From contig JAENWD010000062.1 in the NCBI GenBank assembly GCA_016650245.1, positions 1 to 44,995 on the forward strand: 44,995 nucleotides of DNA, given 5' to 3'. The translations under genes were made by a program, and so were the position numbers. The stretch comes from Vicinamibacteria bacterium. Lineage in GTDB: Bacteria; Acidobacteriota; Vicinamibacteria; Vicinamibacterales; JAENWD01. Each line of letters starts with the position of its first letter. Position 1 is the stretch's first letter. Shown here piece by piece: positions 23,900-32,061 of this stretch. The notes under the pieces were generated by a model that saw only the letters and a list, made by a program, of their open reading frames with translations, was not told the origin of the DNA and ran no database searches.

Positions 23900-24516
23900 T
23901 TCACATCAACCTGCTCGCCAGCGAGCGAGAGAAGCAGCCGCGCAAGGCGTCGGCCGGGTTCGACCTCGGACAGAAGGTCACGCTGGTCTGCAGCCTCATC
24001 CTGCTGGCCACTGCCCTGGGCATCGGCTGGTGGTGGTGGATGCTCGGTCGCGAGTCGGTGCGCCTGACCAGCGAGACCGCGACGGCCGAACGCGAGACGG
24101 CGCGCCTCAAGACCATCCTCACGCAAGTCGCGCAGTTCGAACGGCAGAAGCAGCAGCTGCAGGAACGCGTGAAGCTGATCGAGCAGCTGCGCAAGGGGCA
24201 GGGCGCGCCGGTCCACATGATCGACGAGCTGAGCAAGGCGATGCCAGAGATGCTGTGGCTCACCGAGCTCAAGCAGGATGGCGGCGATCTGACGGTCGAC
24301 GGCCGCTGCACGACGCTGACGGCGCTGTCGGACTTTGTCGGCAATCTCGAGCGCAGCGGCTATTTCCGCCGGCCCGTCGAAATCCTCGACAGCAAGGTCG
24401 AGCAGGCCACGGCGCCGGCCACCGAGCTGATCAGGTTCACGTTGAAGGCCACCTTCGCGATGCCCGGTTCAGAACCGGAACCGCCCGCCTCGGCGCGTCC
24501 GGGAGGACGGCGCTAG
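23896..24516 (+). CDS. pilN: Type IV pilus assembly protein PilN
   Basis: Inner-membrane protein of the pilus alignment subcomplex; its short cytoplasmic N-terminus docks on PilM. The 206-residue product starts with IHINLLASEREK, the conserved INLLP-type motif for PilM binding. A single membrane segment (about 29-49) follows, then a coiled coil (about 55-100) and a ferredoxin-like periplasmic domain containing LSKAMPEMLWLTELKQDGGDLTVDGRC. The tail is Pro/Arg-rich. It overlaps pilM by 4 bp and is separated from pilO by 59 bp. Confidence 0.93.
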   Translation: MIHINLLASEREKQPRKASAGFDLGQKVTLVCSLILLATALGIGWWWWMLGRESVRLTSETATAERETARLKTILTQVAQFERQKQQLQERVKLIEQLRKGQGAPVHMIDELSKAMPEMLWLTELKQDGGDLTVDGRCTTLTALSDFVGNLERSGYFRRPVEILDSKVEQATAPATELIRFTLKATFAMPGSEPEPPASARPGGRR

Positions 24517-24575
24517 GCGCCTAGGCGGCGACGCGAGTTTGTAGAGCGGTTCGCGAAGGTTCTCGATAGGAACGG

Positions 24576-25199
24576 ATGAACATGGGTCTTGGCCTGAACA
24601 AACTGCCCTGGAAGGCGCAAGTCGGCGTTTTCCTCGCCATCGCTGTGGCAGCGCTGGGCGGCTTCTATTGGTACTACGTCCAGGACGTGCGGGCGAGGCA
24701 CGCCACCGAGCAGGCCAAGCTCGATCGCCTTCGCGCCGACATCACCAAGGGCTCGGCGACGGCGCGGCAGTTGCCTCAGTTCCGGCAGGAGGTCGGCGAG
24801 CTCGAGGCGCGCCTCGCCAACCTGCGCGCGGTGCTGCCAGAAGAGAAGGACGTGGGCGACCTGCTGCGGCGCATTCAGACGCTGGCGACGCAGTCGAACC
24901 TGCAGATCAAGGGGTTCAAGCCTGCGCCGATCGTCACGCGGCAGATGCACGCCGAGTGGCCGATCAACCTGGAACTCGACGGCACGTATCACAACCTCGG
25001 CGTGTTCTTCGATCGCGTGGGCAAGTTCTCGCGAATCATCAACGTCGGCGCCGTGAAGATCAAGGCGAAGGAAAAGCCGGCGCCCGGGTCCACCATCGGC
25101 GTGTTGTGCACCGCGACCACCTTCGTGCTGATCGAGCCGAAGGCCGCACCGGTGCCAAGTAAATCCGCGGCTCCGGCCGTACCGGCGAGGGCCAGCTGA
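24576..25199 (+). CDS. pilO: Type IV pilus assembly protein PilO
   Basis: Inner-membrane partner of PilN in the alignment subcomplex. The 207 residues begin with LNKLPWKAQVGVFLAIAVAALGGFYWYY, where the membrane segment spans about 14-32. A coiled coil (about 38-80, ARHATEQAKLDRLRADITKG) and a periplasmic ferredoxin-like domain with LPEEKDVGDLLRRIQTLATQSNLQIKGFKPAP follow; this last block is characteristic of PilO. An AGGAACGG before ATG 24576 can act as a Shine-Dalgarno. It is followed by pilP after 2 bp. Confidence 0.93.
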   Translation: MNMGLGLNKLPWKAQVGVFLAIAVAALGGFYWYYVQDVRARHATEQAKLDRLRADITKGSATARQLPQFRQEVGELEARLANLRAVLPEEKDVGDLLRRIQTLATQSNLQIKGFKPAPIVTRQMHAEWPINLELDGTYHNLGVFFDRVGKFSRIINVGAVKIKAKEKPAPGSTIGVLCTATTFVLIEPKAAPVPSKSAAPAVPARAS

Positions 25200-25201
25200 C
25201 C

Positions 25202-25660
25202 ATGACGACCTTCGTGCTTCTGGCCGTGCTGACGGCGTTGGTGCCGGCACAGACGCCCTCCGCGCCGCCCCCGGCGCCGGCGGCAACGCCCGCCGCGGCT
25301 GACTCTTTCACCTACAACCCCGAAGGGCGACGCGATCCGTTCGTCAGCCTGGTGCGCGGCGGATCGGACCAGCGCGGCGCGCGGACAGGAGCGTCCGGCG
25401 TGGACGGTCTCGCGGGCCTGTCGGTGGACGAAATCTCGGTGAGGGGCGTGGTGGCCGGACGAGCTGGCTACGTCGCCATGGTGATGGGACCGGACAACAA
25501 GACGTACATCGTGCGGCCCAACGACAAGCTGCTCGACGGCACGGTGAAGGCGGTCACCGCCCAGGGCCTGGTCATCTTGCAGGAAGTCAACGACCCGCTG
25601 TCGCTCGTCAAGCAGAAGGAAGTACGGAAGATGTTGCGCGGACTCGAGGAAGGGAAGTAG
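25202..25660 (+). CDS. pilP: Type IV pilus assembly protein PilP
   Basis: Periplasmic linker between PilNO and the PilQ secretin. The 152-residue precursor has a short hydrophobic N-terminus (about 3-17), a Pro/Ala-rich flexible stretch (18-34), the entry motif FTYNPEGRRDPFVSL (35-49) and a compact beta domain: LSVDEISVRGVVAGRAGYVAMVMGPDNKTYIVRPNDKLLDGTV. PilP is commonly a lipoprotein, but no lipobox Cys is visible here, so it is likely anchored by its uncleaved N-terminus or secreted. Two bp after pilO and 4 bp before pilQ. Confidence 0.9.
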   Translation: MTTFVLLAVLTALVPAQTPSAPPPAPAATPAAADSFTYNPEGRRDPFVSLVRGGSDQRGARTGASGVDGLAGLSVDEISVRGVVAGRAGYVAMVMGPDNKTYIVRPNDKLLDGTVKAVTAQGLVILQEVNDPLSLVKQKEVRKMLRGLEEGK

Positions 25661-25664
25661 TCCC

Positions 25665-27950
25665 ATGCGTCGATATGGCATTGCCCTCACGCTGACGGCA
25701 CTGGCGGCCTTCGTGGCGGCCGGACACGGCCGCGTGGCGGCCGCAACCGGTGCGCGCCTGACGGCGATCACCGCCACCGATGGCGCCGCGCCCGTGGTCC
25801 TCATAGAGGCCTCCGAGCCGGTGGCGTACCGCACAGCTCGGCCCGACCCGTTCACGGTGCTCGTCGATCTGCGTAACGTCGCCACCAGCGGTTACGCCAA
25901 CGGCTTCACCGCCAGGCCCGGCAGCCCCGTGCGCAGCGTCGGCGTCGAAAGCGCGCGCGACGCCGAAGGCCACCAGGTGGCCCGGGTGCGCGTGTCGCTG
26001 TCCGAGCCGATCAGCCATCGCGTGCGCAGTCAGCGCAATCTGATCTTTGTCGAACTGTCCGGGGACGCCGGCGTGGCGGGTGCGTCGACCCCGCCGCCGG
26101 TCAGCGCACGGATTGCACCGCCCGCGCCTGCATCAACGGCATCGCCGATGGCGGTGACCCCCGCACGCGCGCTGGTGGACGTGAAGACCAGCGTCGACGG
26201 CACCGCGACCAGCATCATCCTGGTCGGCAACGGACGCCTCGCGCCGTCGCACGTCGAGCGAGCCGGCACCAAGCGTCTCTACCTCGACTTTCCCGGCGTC
26301 GCCGCGGAGGCGCCTGCGGTCACCCTCGTCAACCAGGGGCCGATCGATCGCGTGCGCGTCGCCCTCAACAGCCAGAAGCCGATGGTCACGCGCGTCGTCG
26401 TGGATCTGGACCGCCCGGCCGCGCACCTGGTGGAGTCGGTGGGCGATGGCCGCGAAGTGAAGGTGACCTTCCGCGAAAGCGGCGCGACCGGGCCGCCCGT
26501 GGCTGTGCCGGTGGCGGTGCCAGTGGCACAGCCTGCGCCAGGCGCGGCTGCGGCCGAGCCGCCGGCCTCCGACATCGTCGATTTGACCGCGCCGGCTCCT
26601 GCCCCTCCGGTGGAGGTTGTGGAGACCCCGGTGCCGCCGCAGCCCTCGCGCGTGCTGACGCAAACGCCGGCGCCGTCGCAGGGCGTGGCGCAGGCGCCCG
26701 GCGGCAGGCAGTACACGGGGCACCCGATCAGCCTCGACTTCCAGGGCGCCGACCTTCGCGCCGTGCTCCGCACCTTCGCCGAGATCAGCGGCCTCAACAT
26801 CGTGATCGACCCGGCCGTGCAGGGATCGGTCGACGTCGCCTTGCGCGACGTGCCGTGGGACCAGGCACTCGACATCATCCTGCGGGCCAACAAGCTCGGC
26901 TACTCGGTGGACGGCACGATCGTCCGCGTGGCGCCGCTGACCGTGCTGGCCGACGAAGAAAAGCAGCGCCGGCAACTGGCCGAGCAGCAGGCCCTGGCTG
27001 GCGAGCTGGTGGTGATGACGGCGACGCTGAGCTACGCGACGGCCGACCAGATACGTCCGCTGTTGCTCAAGAGCGCGCTCACCCAGCGCGGGACGGTCGA
27101 AGTCGACACGCGCTCGAACACGCTCATCATCTCGGACCTGCAGTCGGCGCTCGACAAGGCATCTTCACTCATCGCGACGCTGGACCGCGCGCAACCGCAA
27201 GTGGAGATCGAAGCGCGTATCGTCATCACCAACAAGTCGTACCGCCGCGAGATCGGCGCGCAGCTCGGGTTGGGCGGTGAGATGTCACCGCGCCTGGGCA
27301 ACACGACGCCCCTGGCCTTCCCCAACTCCATCATCGGCGGTGGCCGCACCGGCGCGCCCAGCACGCCCGGCGCGCCCAACGCCGTCGATCTGGGCGTCAC
27401 CGGCGCGACCTCGGCCCTCGGCCTGGCGCTGGGCGCCGTCAACGGCGCGTTCAACCTCGACCTGGCGCTGACGGCACTGGAGAACGAGGGAAAGCTGAGC
27501 GTCATCTCGACACCCCGCGTGTCGACGCAGAACAACGTCGAGGCCGAGATTGCGCAGGGCACGCAGATTCCAATTCAGACGGTCGCCAACAACACCGTCA
27601 CCGTGACGTTCAAGGACGCCGCGCTGGTGCTGCGCGTCACGCCCCAGATCACCGCGGCCAACACCGTGATCATGAAGATCGCGCTCGAAAACGCGCAGGC
27701 CGACTTCGGCCGCAGCGTCAACGGCATCCCGCCCATCGACACGCAGCGCGCCAACACGACCGTGCTGGTCGGCGACGGGCAGACCACGGTCATCGGCGGC
27801 ATCTACTTCAGCTCGCAGGAAGCCCAGCAGGGTCGCACGCCGGTGCTCCACAAGATCCCGCTGCTCGGCTGGTTGTTCAGGCACGACCTGACGAACAACC
27901 AGAACAACGAGCTGTTGATCTTCATCACGCCGCGGATTCTCAAGAGTTAG
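25665..27950 (+). CDS. pilQ: Type IV pilus secretin PilQ
   Basis: Outer-membrane channel through which the pilus fibre passes. The 761 residues comprise a signal peptide (about 1-26), two AMIN-type domains (about 30-132 and 168-270) that bind peptidoglycan, a Pro/Ala/Val-rich linker (about 275-345), an STN/N0 domain (ISLDFQGADLRAVLRTFAEISGLNIVIDP, about 355-425), an N1 domain (TLSYATADQIRPLL to LIATLDRAQ) and the secretin barrel (about 510-761), with VISTPRVSTQNNVEAEIAQGTQIPIQT and GQTTVIGGIYFSSQEAQQGRTPVLHKIPLLGWLFRHD. It ends FITPRILKS, typical for PilQ. Last of the pilMNOPQ block and followed 20 bp later by two lipoprotein genes. Confidence 0.96.
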   Translation: MRRYGIALTLTALAAFVAAGHGRVAAATGARLTAITATDGAAPVVLIEASEPVAYRTARPDPFTVLVDLRNVATSGYANGFTARPGSPVRSVGVESARDAEGHQVARVRVSLSEPISHRVRSQRNLIFVELSGDAGVAGASTPPPVSARIAPPAPASTASPMAVTPARALVDVKTSVDGTATSIILVGNGRLAPSHVERAGTKRLYLDFPGVAAEAPAVTLVNQGPIDRVRVALNSQKPMVTRVVVDLDRPAAHLVESVGDGREVKVTFRESGATGPPVAVPVAVPVAQPAPGAAAAEPPASDIVDLTAPAPAPPVEVVETPVPPQPSRVLTQTPAPSQGVAQAPGGRQYTGHPISLDFQGADLRAVLRTFAEISGLNIVIDPAVQGSVDVALRDVPWDQALDIILRANKLGYSVDGTIVRVAPLTVLADEEKQRRQLAEQQALAGELVVMTATLSYATADQIRPLLLKSALTQRGTVEVDTRSNTLIISDLQSALDKASSLIATLDRAQPQVEIEARIVITNKSYRREIGAQLGLGGEMSPRLGNTTPLAFPNSIIGGGRTGAPSTPGAPNAVDLGVTGATSALGLALGAVNGAFNLDLALTALENEGKLSVISTPRVSTQNNVEAEIAQGTQIPIQTVANNTVTVTFKDAALVLRVTPQITAANTVIMKIALENAQADFGRSVNGIPPIDTQRANTTVLVGDGQTTVIGGIYFSSQEAQQGRTPVLHKIPLLGWLFRHDLTNNQNNELLIFITPRILKS

Positions 27951-27970
27951 GCAAGACGGAGCACAGGCAC

Positions 27971-28582
27971 ATGACTACCGTATTGATTCGTCGAACCGTT
28001 TGCCTCGGCCTGCTGGCCACCGTCGTGGCTGGGGCCTCCGGCTGCAGCAGCACGGTGCGCGAGGGTCGTTCGCCGGCCTACCTGATCGTGCAGCGCATCG
28101 AGGCCGCGTCGGGCGCCGAAGACGACATCTTCTCCGATGAGCTGTCGTCCGACGTGCTGACCAACAACTCGGTCTTCGAGGACCTGGCGCGAGTCACGTT
28201 CCGACTGGGCCTGAAAGACATCGGACCGGCCGGCGTGCCGACCTCGCCAACCGCGAACAACTTCATCACGGTCAACCGATACACGGTGACATTCCGTCGC
28301 ACCGATGGCCGCAACGCGCCTGGTGTGGATGTGCCCTATCCCTTCGAGGGCGCTGGCACCGTCACCGTGTTGGCGACCGACTCGACGATGTCGTTCGTCA
28401 TCGTCCGGACGCAAGCCAAAGTCGAGTCGCCCTTGAGGGAACTGACCAACGGCGGGACCGTGCGCACCATCTCGACCATCGCCGACATCACGTTCTACGG
28501 CCGCGACCAGGCGGGCAACGACGTGTCGGTGTCCGGCGCGATCAGCGTGAACTTCTCGGATTGGGGCGATCCGGACGCGTAA
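27971..28582 (+). CDS. Lipoprotein of unknown function linked to the pil operon
   Basis: A 203-residue predicted lipoprotein: basic start, hydrophobic core (about 9-22) and lipobox GASGC (Cys25), followed by SSTVREGRSPAYLIVQRIEAASGA. The mature part is predicted mostly beta-sheet, with no Cys and a C-terminal DITFYGRDQAGNDVSVSGAIS block like a beta-sandwich edge. I recognise no named family. It lies 20 bp after pilQ and 35 bp before the PKD lipoprotein gene, so a pilus-associated surface or periplasmic role is suggested by context only. The 35-bp gap contains no obvious terminator. Confidence 0.8.
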   Translation: MTTVLIRRTVCLGLLATVVAGASGCSSTVREGRSPAYLIVQRIEAASGAEDDIFSDELSSDVLTNNSVFEDLARVTFRLGLKDIGPAGVPTSPTANNFITVNRYTVTFRRTDGRNAPGVDVPYPFEGAGTVTVLATDSTMSFVIVRTQAKVESPLRELTNGGTVRTISTIADITFYGRDQAGNDVSVSGAISVNFSDWGDPDA

Positions 28583-28617
28583 AGACGCGGTGACGTAGAC
28601 ATCAGGCGGACATATCC

Positions 28618-29877
28618 ATGGCTTCCATCATTCGCTTCACCGCTGTCGCCGCACTCGCGCTGTTTGCAGGCGCGTGCACGACGAAGAAAACCGAACCGCC
28701 GGCCCCCTCGGGTCCCTCCGAGCTCGGCACGACGCTGGCCATCGCGGCTACGCCCGACCTGCTGCCGCAGGACGGGTCGAGTACGTCGCAGGTCGTGATT
28801 CGCGCCTTCGACCCCAATGGGCAGCCCGTGCGGAACCTGTCGCTGCGGGTCGAAATGGCCGTCGGCGGCATCATCACGGACTTTGGACGGTTGTCGGCCA
28901 AGGACATCTCGACGGGCAGCGATGGCCGCGCCGTCGTCGTCTATACCGCGCCGCAACCGGTGGACAACGTCGACCGCAACACGCGCGTGCAAATCATGGT
29001 CACGCCGGTCACCGGCAACTTCAACGGCGCCCAGGCGCGCTACGCCGAGATTCGCCTGGTGCCGACCGGTGTGGTCGGCGGCGAGACCAAGGTGCCCGAT
29101 TTCACCTTCAGGCCTACGGCGCCCAAGCAGCTCGAGACGGTGACGTTTGACGCCTCCGACCCGACGCTCGACCAGACGCTGACGAAGTACGAGTGGGACT
29201 TCGGCGACGGCAGCAAAGGCCAGGGCCGGGTGACGTCACACCAGTTCCGCGAGGTCGACAGCTACACGGTCACGCTGACCGTCACCGACATCGCGGGTCT
29301 CAAGGGCTCTCGCTCGAAGAGCGTGCCGGTGGGAACCTCGGGAGTCCCGGTGGCCAACTTCGTCTTCTCTCCGGCGGAGCCGGGCATCGGAGAAGAGATC
29401 GTGTTCAACGCGTCAGGCTCAACCACCGTGGCGCCGCGGGTCATCGTCAGCTATGACTGGCAGTTCGGCACCGACCGCACCGGGTCCGGCATGATCGTCC
29501 TCAAGAAGTATGACACCCCGGGGACCTATGTCGTCTCGCTCACCGTCACAGACGACGCTGGCAACAAGTCGACGACGACCCAGTCAGTCACCGTTGCCGC
29601 CAGCAGCCCGGGCGGGTTGACGGCTGCGTTCACCTTCTCGCCGACAGGACCCACGCCAGGGGTCGTCGTCAACTTCAACGCGACGACGTCCACCAGTGCT
29701 GATCCGATCGTCAACTACAAGTGGGACTTCGGAGACGGCGGCACCGCCAGCTCGGCGCTGCCGACTCGCACGCACGCTTACGCAGCCCCTGGGGCCTACA
29801 TCGTCACCTTGACGATCAAGGACTCGAAGGCCCGGACCGCGACGACGACCAAGACCGTCACGGTCGCGGCGCCCTAG
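28618..29877 (+). CDS. PKD-repeat lipoprotein with an N-terminal Ig-like domain
   Basis: A 419-residue predicted lipoprotein with lipobox FAGAC (Cys20). After a short Pro-rich linker, residues about 35-145 form a bacterial Ig-like (Big_1-type) domain with LPQDGSSTSQVVIRAFDPNGQPVRNLSLRVE. Three PKD domains follow (about 158-238, 243-328, 333-419), each with the signature near its second strand: KYEWDFGDGS, SYDWQFGTD and YKWDFGDGG, and ends such as SYTVTLTVTDIAG. PKD domains are typical of surface and adhesion proteins. With pilQ and an unknown lipoprotein directly upstream, a role at the pilus/outer-membrane interface or as an adhesin is plausible, but not shown. Confidence 0.88.
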   Translation: MASIIRFTAVAALALFAGACTTKKTEPPAPSGPSELGTTLAIAATPDLLPQDGSSTSQVVIRAFDPNGQPVRNLSLRVEMAVGGIITDFGRLSAKDISTGSDGRAVVVYTAPQPVDNVDRNTRVQIMVTPVTGNFNGAQARYAEIRLVPTGVVGGETKVPDFTFRPTAPKQLETVTFDASDPTLDQTLTKYEWDFGDGSKGQGRVTSHQFREVDSYTVTLTVTDIAGLKGSRSKSVPVGTSGVPVANFVFSPAEPGIGEEIVFNASGSTTVAPRVIVSYDWQFGTDRTGSGMIVLKKYDTPGTYVVSLTVTDDAGNKSTTTQSVTVAASSPGGLTAAFTFSPTGPTPGVVVNFNATTSTSADPIVNYKWDFGDGGTASSALPTRTHAYAAPGAYIVTLTIKDSKARTATTTKTVTVAAP

Positions 29878-29886
29878 GCAGTCGGC

Positions 29887-29892
29887 TAGACT
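29887..29892 (+). promoter_or_regulatory. -10-like TAGACT before the TPR gene
   Basis: TAGACT lies 7 nt before the GTG at 29900, in the layout expected of leaderless transcription. No clear -35 element. Read-through from the pil operon is an equal possibility. Confidence 0.3.
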
Positions 29893-29899
29893 GTCCAGC

Positions 29900-30424
29900 G
29901 TGCCGGACAGCACTCGCATTCAGGAGTTACGGCGCCGGATCCAGCAGGATCCGGCGTCGCTTGCATTTGCCCCGCTCGCCGAGGAGCTCCGGCGCGCCGG
30001 CCGGCTTGGCGAGGCGGTCCAGACATGCCGGACCGGCCTCTCGCGACACCCGGAATACGCCACCGCCCGTGCGACGCTGGGTCGAGCACTGCTCGACCAG
30101 GGCGAGCTCGACGCGGCGCTCGCCGAGCTGAGGGCCGTGCTGGCCGCCGCGCCCGAGCATCTTGCCGCGATCAAAGGCATTGCCGAGGTCCATGCGCGAC
30201 GCGGCGAGGACGCCGATGCGCTCGCCACGTATCGCCGCGCGCAGCTGCTGGCGCGCGAGGACCGCGAGCTGGCGCGCGCGATTGCGGCGCTCGAACACAC
30301 GCTCGCGCCGACCGGGCTCGCCGCTGCGACCGCCAGCGAGAACGATGGCCAGACAGCCTTCGTGGTTCGGCGGCTGGAGCAGTTCCTCGACCGCATTCTC
30401 GCCGACCGTGCCCGCCGCCACTGA
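29900..30424 (+). CDS. Tetratricopeptide-repeat protein
   Basis: A 174-residue soluble protein made of about four TPR helix pairs: FAPLAEELRRAGRLGEAVQTCRTGLSRHPEYATARATLGRALLDQGELDAALAELRAVLAAAPEHLAAIKGIAEVHARRGEDADAL; the A/G-A spacing of consensus TPRs is clear. No signal peptide is visible. Start at GTG 29900, 22 bp after the PKD gene. The function is unknown; TPR proteins mediate protein-protein contacts. Codons 12-19 contain a perfect 10-bp inverted repeat. Its stop overlaps the aminopeptidase start by 17 bp. Confidence 0.8.
   Translation: MPDSTRIQELRRRIQQDPASLAFAPLAEELRRAGRLGEAVQTCRTGLSRHPEYATARATLGRALLDQGELDAALAELRAVLAAAPEHLAAIKGIAEVHARRGEDADALATYRRAQLLAREDRELARAIAALEHTLAPTGLAAATASENDGQTAFVVRRLEQFLDRILADRARRH
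29933..29956. repeat. Inverted repeat inside the start of the TPR gene
   Basis: CGCCGGATCC (29933-29942) and GGATCCGGCG (29947-29956) are perfect complements separated by AGCA. The hairpin lies in codons 12-19 of the TPR gene, 34 nt after its start codon. Confidence 0.6.
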
Positions 30425-31559
30425 CCGGCCGCCGCTGGCGGTACGGCACACTCGGGCCCGCGAGCTGATGGCCCGGGCCGGCGTCACGCGCCTGGCGGTC
30501 ACCTCGCCCCCCAACGTCACGTGGCTGACCGGCTTTGACGGCTCGACGGCCTGTGCCGTGGTCGAGCCCGACCGGGTCGTGCTGGTCACCGACCGGCGCT
30601 ACGCCGAGGCCGCGACGGCGTTGGCGGCAGACGGAGCGATGAGCCTGGTGCTGGTGGAGCAGACCTACGACGAGACGCTGGCCTCGCTCATTGCCGCCGG
30701 CGCGGCACCGGCGGGAATCGAGGCGGGCCATCTGACCGTGCAGCGGCAACGGTGGCTGGCCGCGGTCCTGGCCGCTGGCGGGCGTGGGCACGGGGCCCTG
30801 GTCCCGACGATGGATGTGATCGAGGCCGGGCGCCTGGTGAAGGACGCGTGGGAGATCGAGCGGTTGCGCGAGGCGGGGCGTCGCATTTCGGCGGTGGCCA
30901 TCGGCGCATTGGCCGACCTGGCCCCGGGTCAACGGGAGCAGGACGTGGCCCAGGCCCTGGAGGCCGGACTGCGCCGCGCCGGCTTCACCCGGCCGGCATT
31001 TGATACGATTGTGGCCTCCGGCCCGCGTGCGGCGTTGCCACATGGGCGTGCCTCGGACCGGACCATGGCCGCCGGCGACCTGGTGGTGCTGGACTTTGGC
31101 GGGGTCTACGGCGGATACTGCGTCGACTTGACGCGCACGGTCGTGCTTGGGGCGCCCACGGCGGAAGCCGCCCGCGTTCATGGCGCAGTTGCCGAGGCGC
31201 AGCAGGCAGCCATCGCCGCATTGGCGCCCGGCGTGGCGGTGTCCGAGGTCGATCAGGCCGCACGCGCGGTGCTGGCCAGGCATGGTCTGGCCGACCGATT
31301 CGTGCACGGCACCGGCCATGGTCTGGGTCTGGAAGTTCATGAAGCCCCGAGAGTGGGGCCGGCGCGGCCGGCGCCCCACGCGCCGCTGCCCGGTACGGTC
31401 GTCCTACCCGACGTGCTGGCGGCCGGGATGGTGGTGACAATCGAACCTGGCGCCTACATCCCCGGTTGGGGGGGCGTCCGCATCGAAGACGACCTGCTCG
31501 TGACGGCCACCGGCGCCGAATGGCTGACCCGGGTGCCCGTCATGCTGTCGGTCCACTGA
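30408..31559 (+). CDS. M24 family metallopeptidase (Xaa-Pro aminopeptidase/dipeptidase-like)
   Basis: Cytoplasmic dinuclear-metal peptidase cleaving X-Pro bonds. The 383-residue protein has a creatinase-like N-terminal domain (VTSPPNVTWLTGFDGSTACAVV) and the pita-bread catalytic domain with all five metal ligands: Asp229 and Asp240 (VVLDFGGVYGGYCVDLTRT), His304 (GTGHGLGLEVHEAPRV), Glu346 (TIEPGAYI) and Glu360 (VRIEDDLLVT). An insertion of roughly 15-18 residues, rich in Pro, separates HEAPRV from the Glu-bearing strand. The GTG at 30408 gives the best N-terminus and a 17-bp overlap with the TPR gene; ATG 30468 is the alternative. In many bacteria this peptidase gene, efp, accB and accC are consecutive; here efp is absent. 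Confidence 0.88.
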   Translation: MPAATDRPPLAVRHTRARELMARAGVTRLAVTSPPNVTWLTGFDGSTACAVVEPDRVVLVTDRRYAEAATALAADGAMSLVLVEQTYDETLASLIAAGAAPAGIEAGHLTVQRQRWLAAVLAAGGRGHGALVPTMDVIEAGRLVKDAWEIERLREAGRRISAVAIGALADLAPGQREQDVAQALEAGLRRAGFTRPAFDTIVASGPRAALPHGRASDRTMAAGDLVVLDFGGVYGGYCVDLTRTVVLGAPTAEAARVHGAVAEAQQAAIAALAPGVAVSEVDQAARAVLARHGLADRFVHGTGHGLGLEVHEAPRVGPARPAPHAPLPGTVVLPDVLAAGMVVTIEPGAYIPGWGGVRIEDDLLVTATGAEWLTRVPVMLSVH

Positions 31560-31593
31560 CGCCCCAGGGCCCGAGCCCGAGCCAACGAGGACG

Positions 31594-32058
31594 ATGGACT
31601 TCGAGGAGATCAAGCAGATTCTCGCCCTGGTCAAGGAGCACGAGCTCGCGGAGTTCGAGCTGGCGCATCAGGACTTCAAGATCCGCATCCGGAAGGACAC
31701 CGGCGTGCATGCGCTGGCGGCCGCGCCGGTGCCGGTCGCACCGCTGGTGGCCGCGCCCGCTCCGCAGGCTGCCGTGGCGCCAGGGCCTGTGGCTCCGGCC
31801 GTCGAGGATGGCGACGAGCTGGCGGTCGTGAAATCGCCGATTGTCGGGACCTTCTATCACGCCGCCGAGCCCGGCGCGCCGCCGTTTGTGTCGGTGGGCG
31901 AGGCGGTGCGAAAGGGCCAGGTGCTGTGCCTGATCGAAGCCATGAAGCTGATGAACGAGATCGAGTCGGAGTACGACGGCGAGATCGTCAAGGCTTACGT
32001 GGAGAACGGCAAGCCGGTGCAGTTCGGCGAACGCCTCTTCGCGATCAAGGCGACGTAG
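31594..32058 (+). CDS. accB: Biotin carboxyl carrier protein of acetyl-CoA carboxylase
   Basis: Carries biotin between the biotin carboxylase and carboxyltransferase of acetyl-CoA carboxylase, the first step of fatty-acid synthesis. The 154 residues start with a helical segment DFEEIKQILALVKEHELAEFELAHQDFKIRIRK, continue with an Ala/Pro-rich flexible linker (about 40-75), and end in the biotinyl domain with CLIEAMKLMNEIES, where Lys118 is the biotin site. VKSPIVGTFYHAAEPGAPPFVSVGEAV is the standard approach to that domain. GAGGACG before ATG 31594 may serve as a ribosome site. Stop 3 bp before accC. Confidence 0.96.
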   Translation: MDFEEIKQILALVKEHELAEFELAHQDFKIRIRKDTGVHALAAAPVPVAPLVAAPAPQAAVAPGPVAPAVEDGDELAVVKSPIVGTFYHAAEPGAPPFVSVGEAVRKGQVLCLIEAMKLMNEIESEYDGEIVKAYVENGKPVQFGERLFAIKAT

Positions 32059-32061
32059 CGG

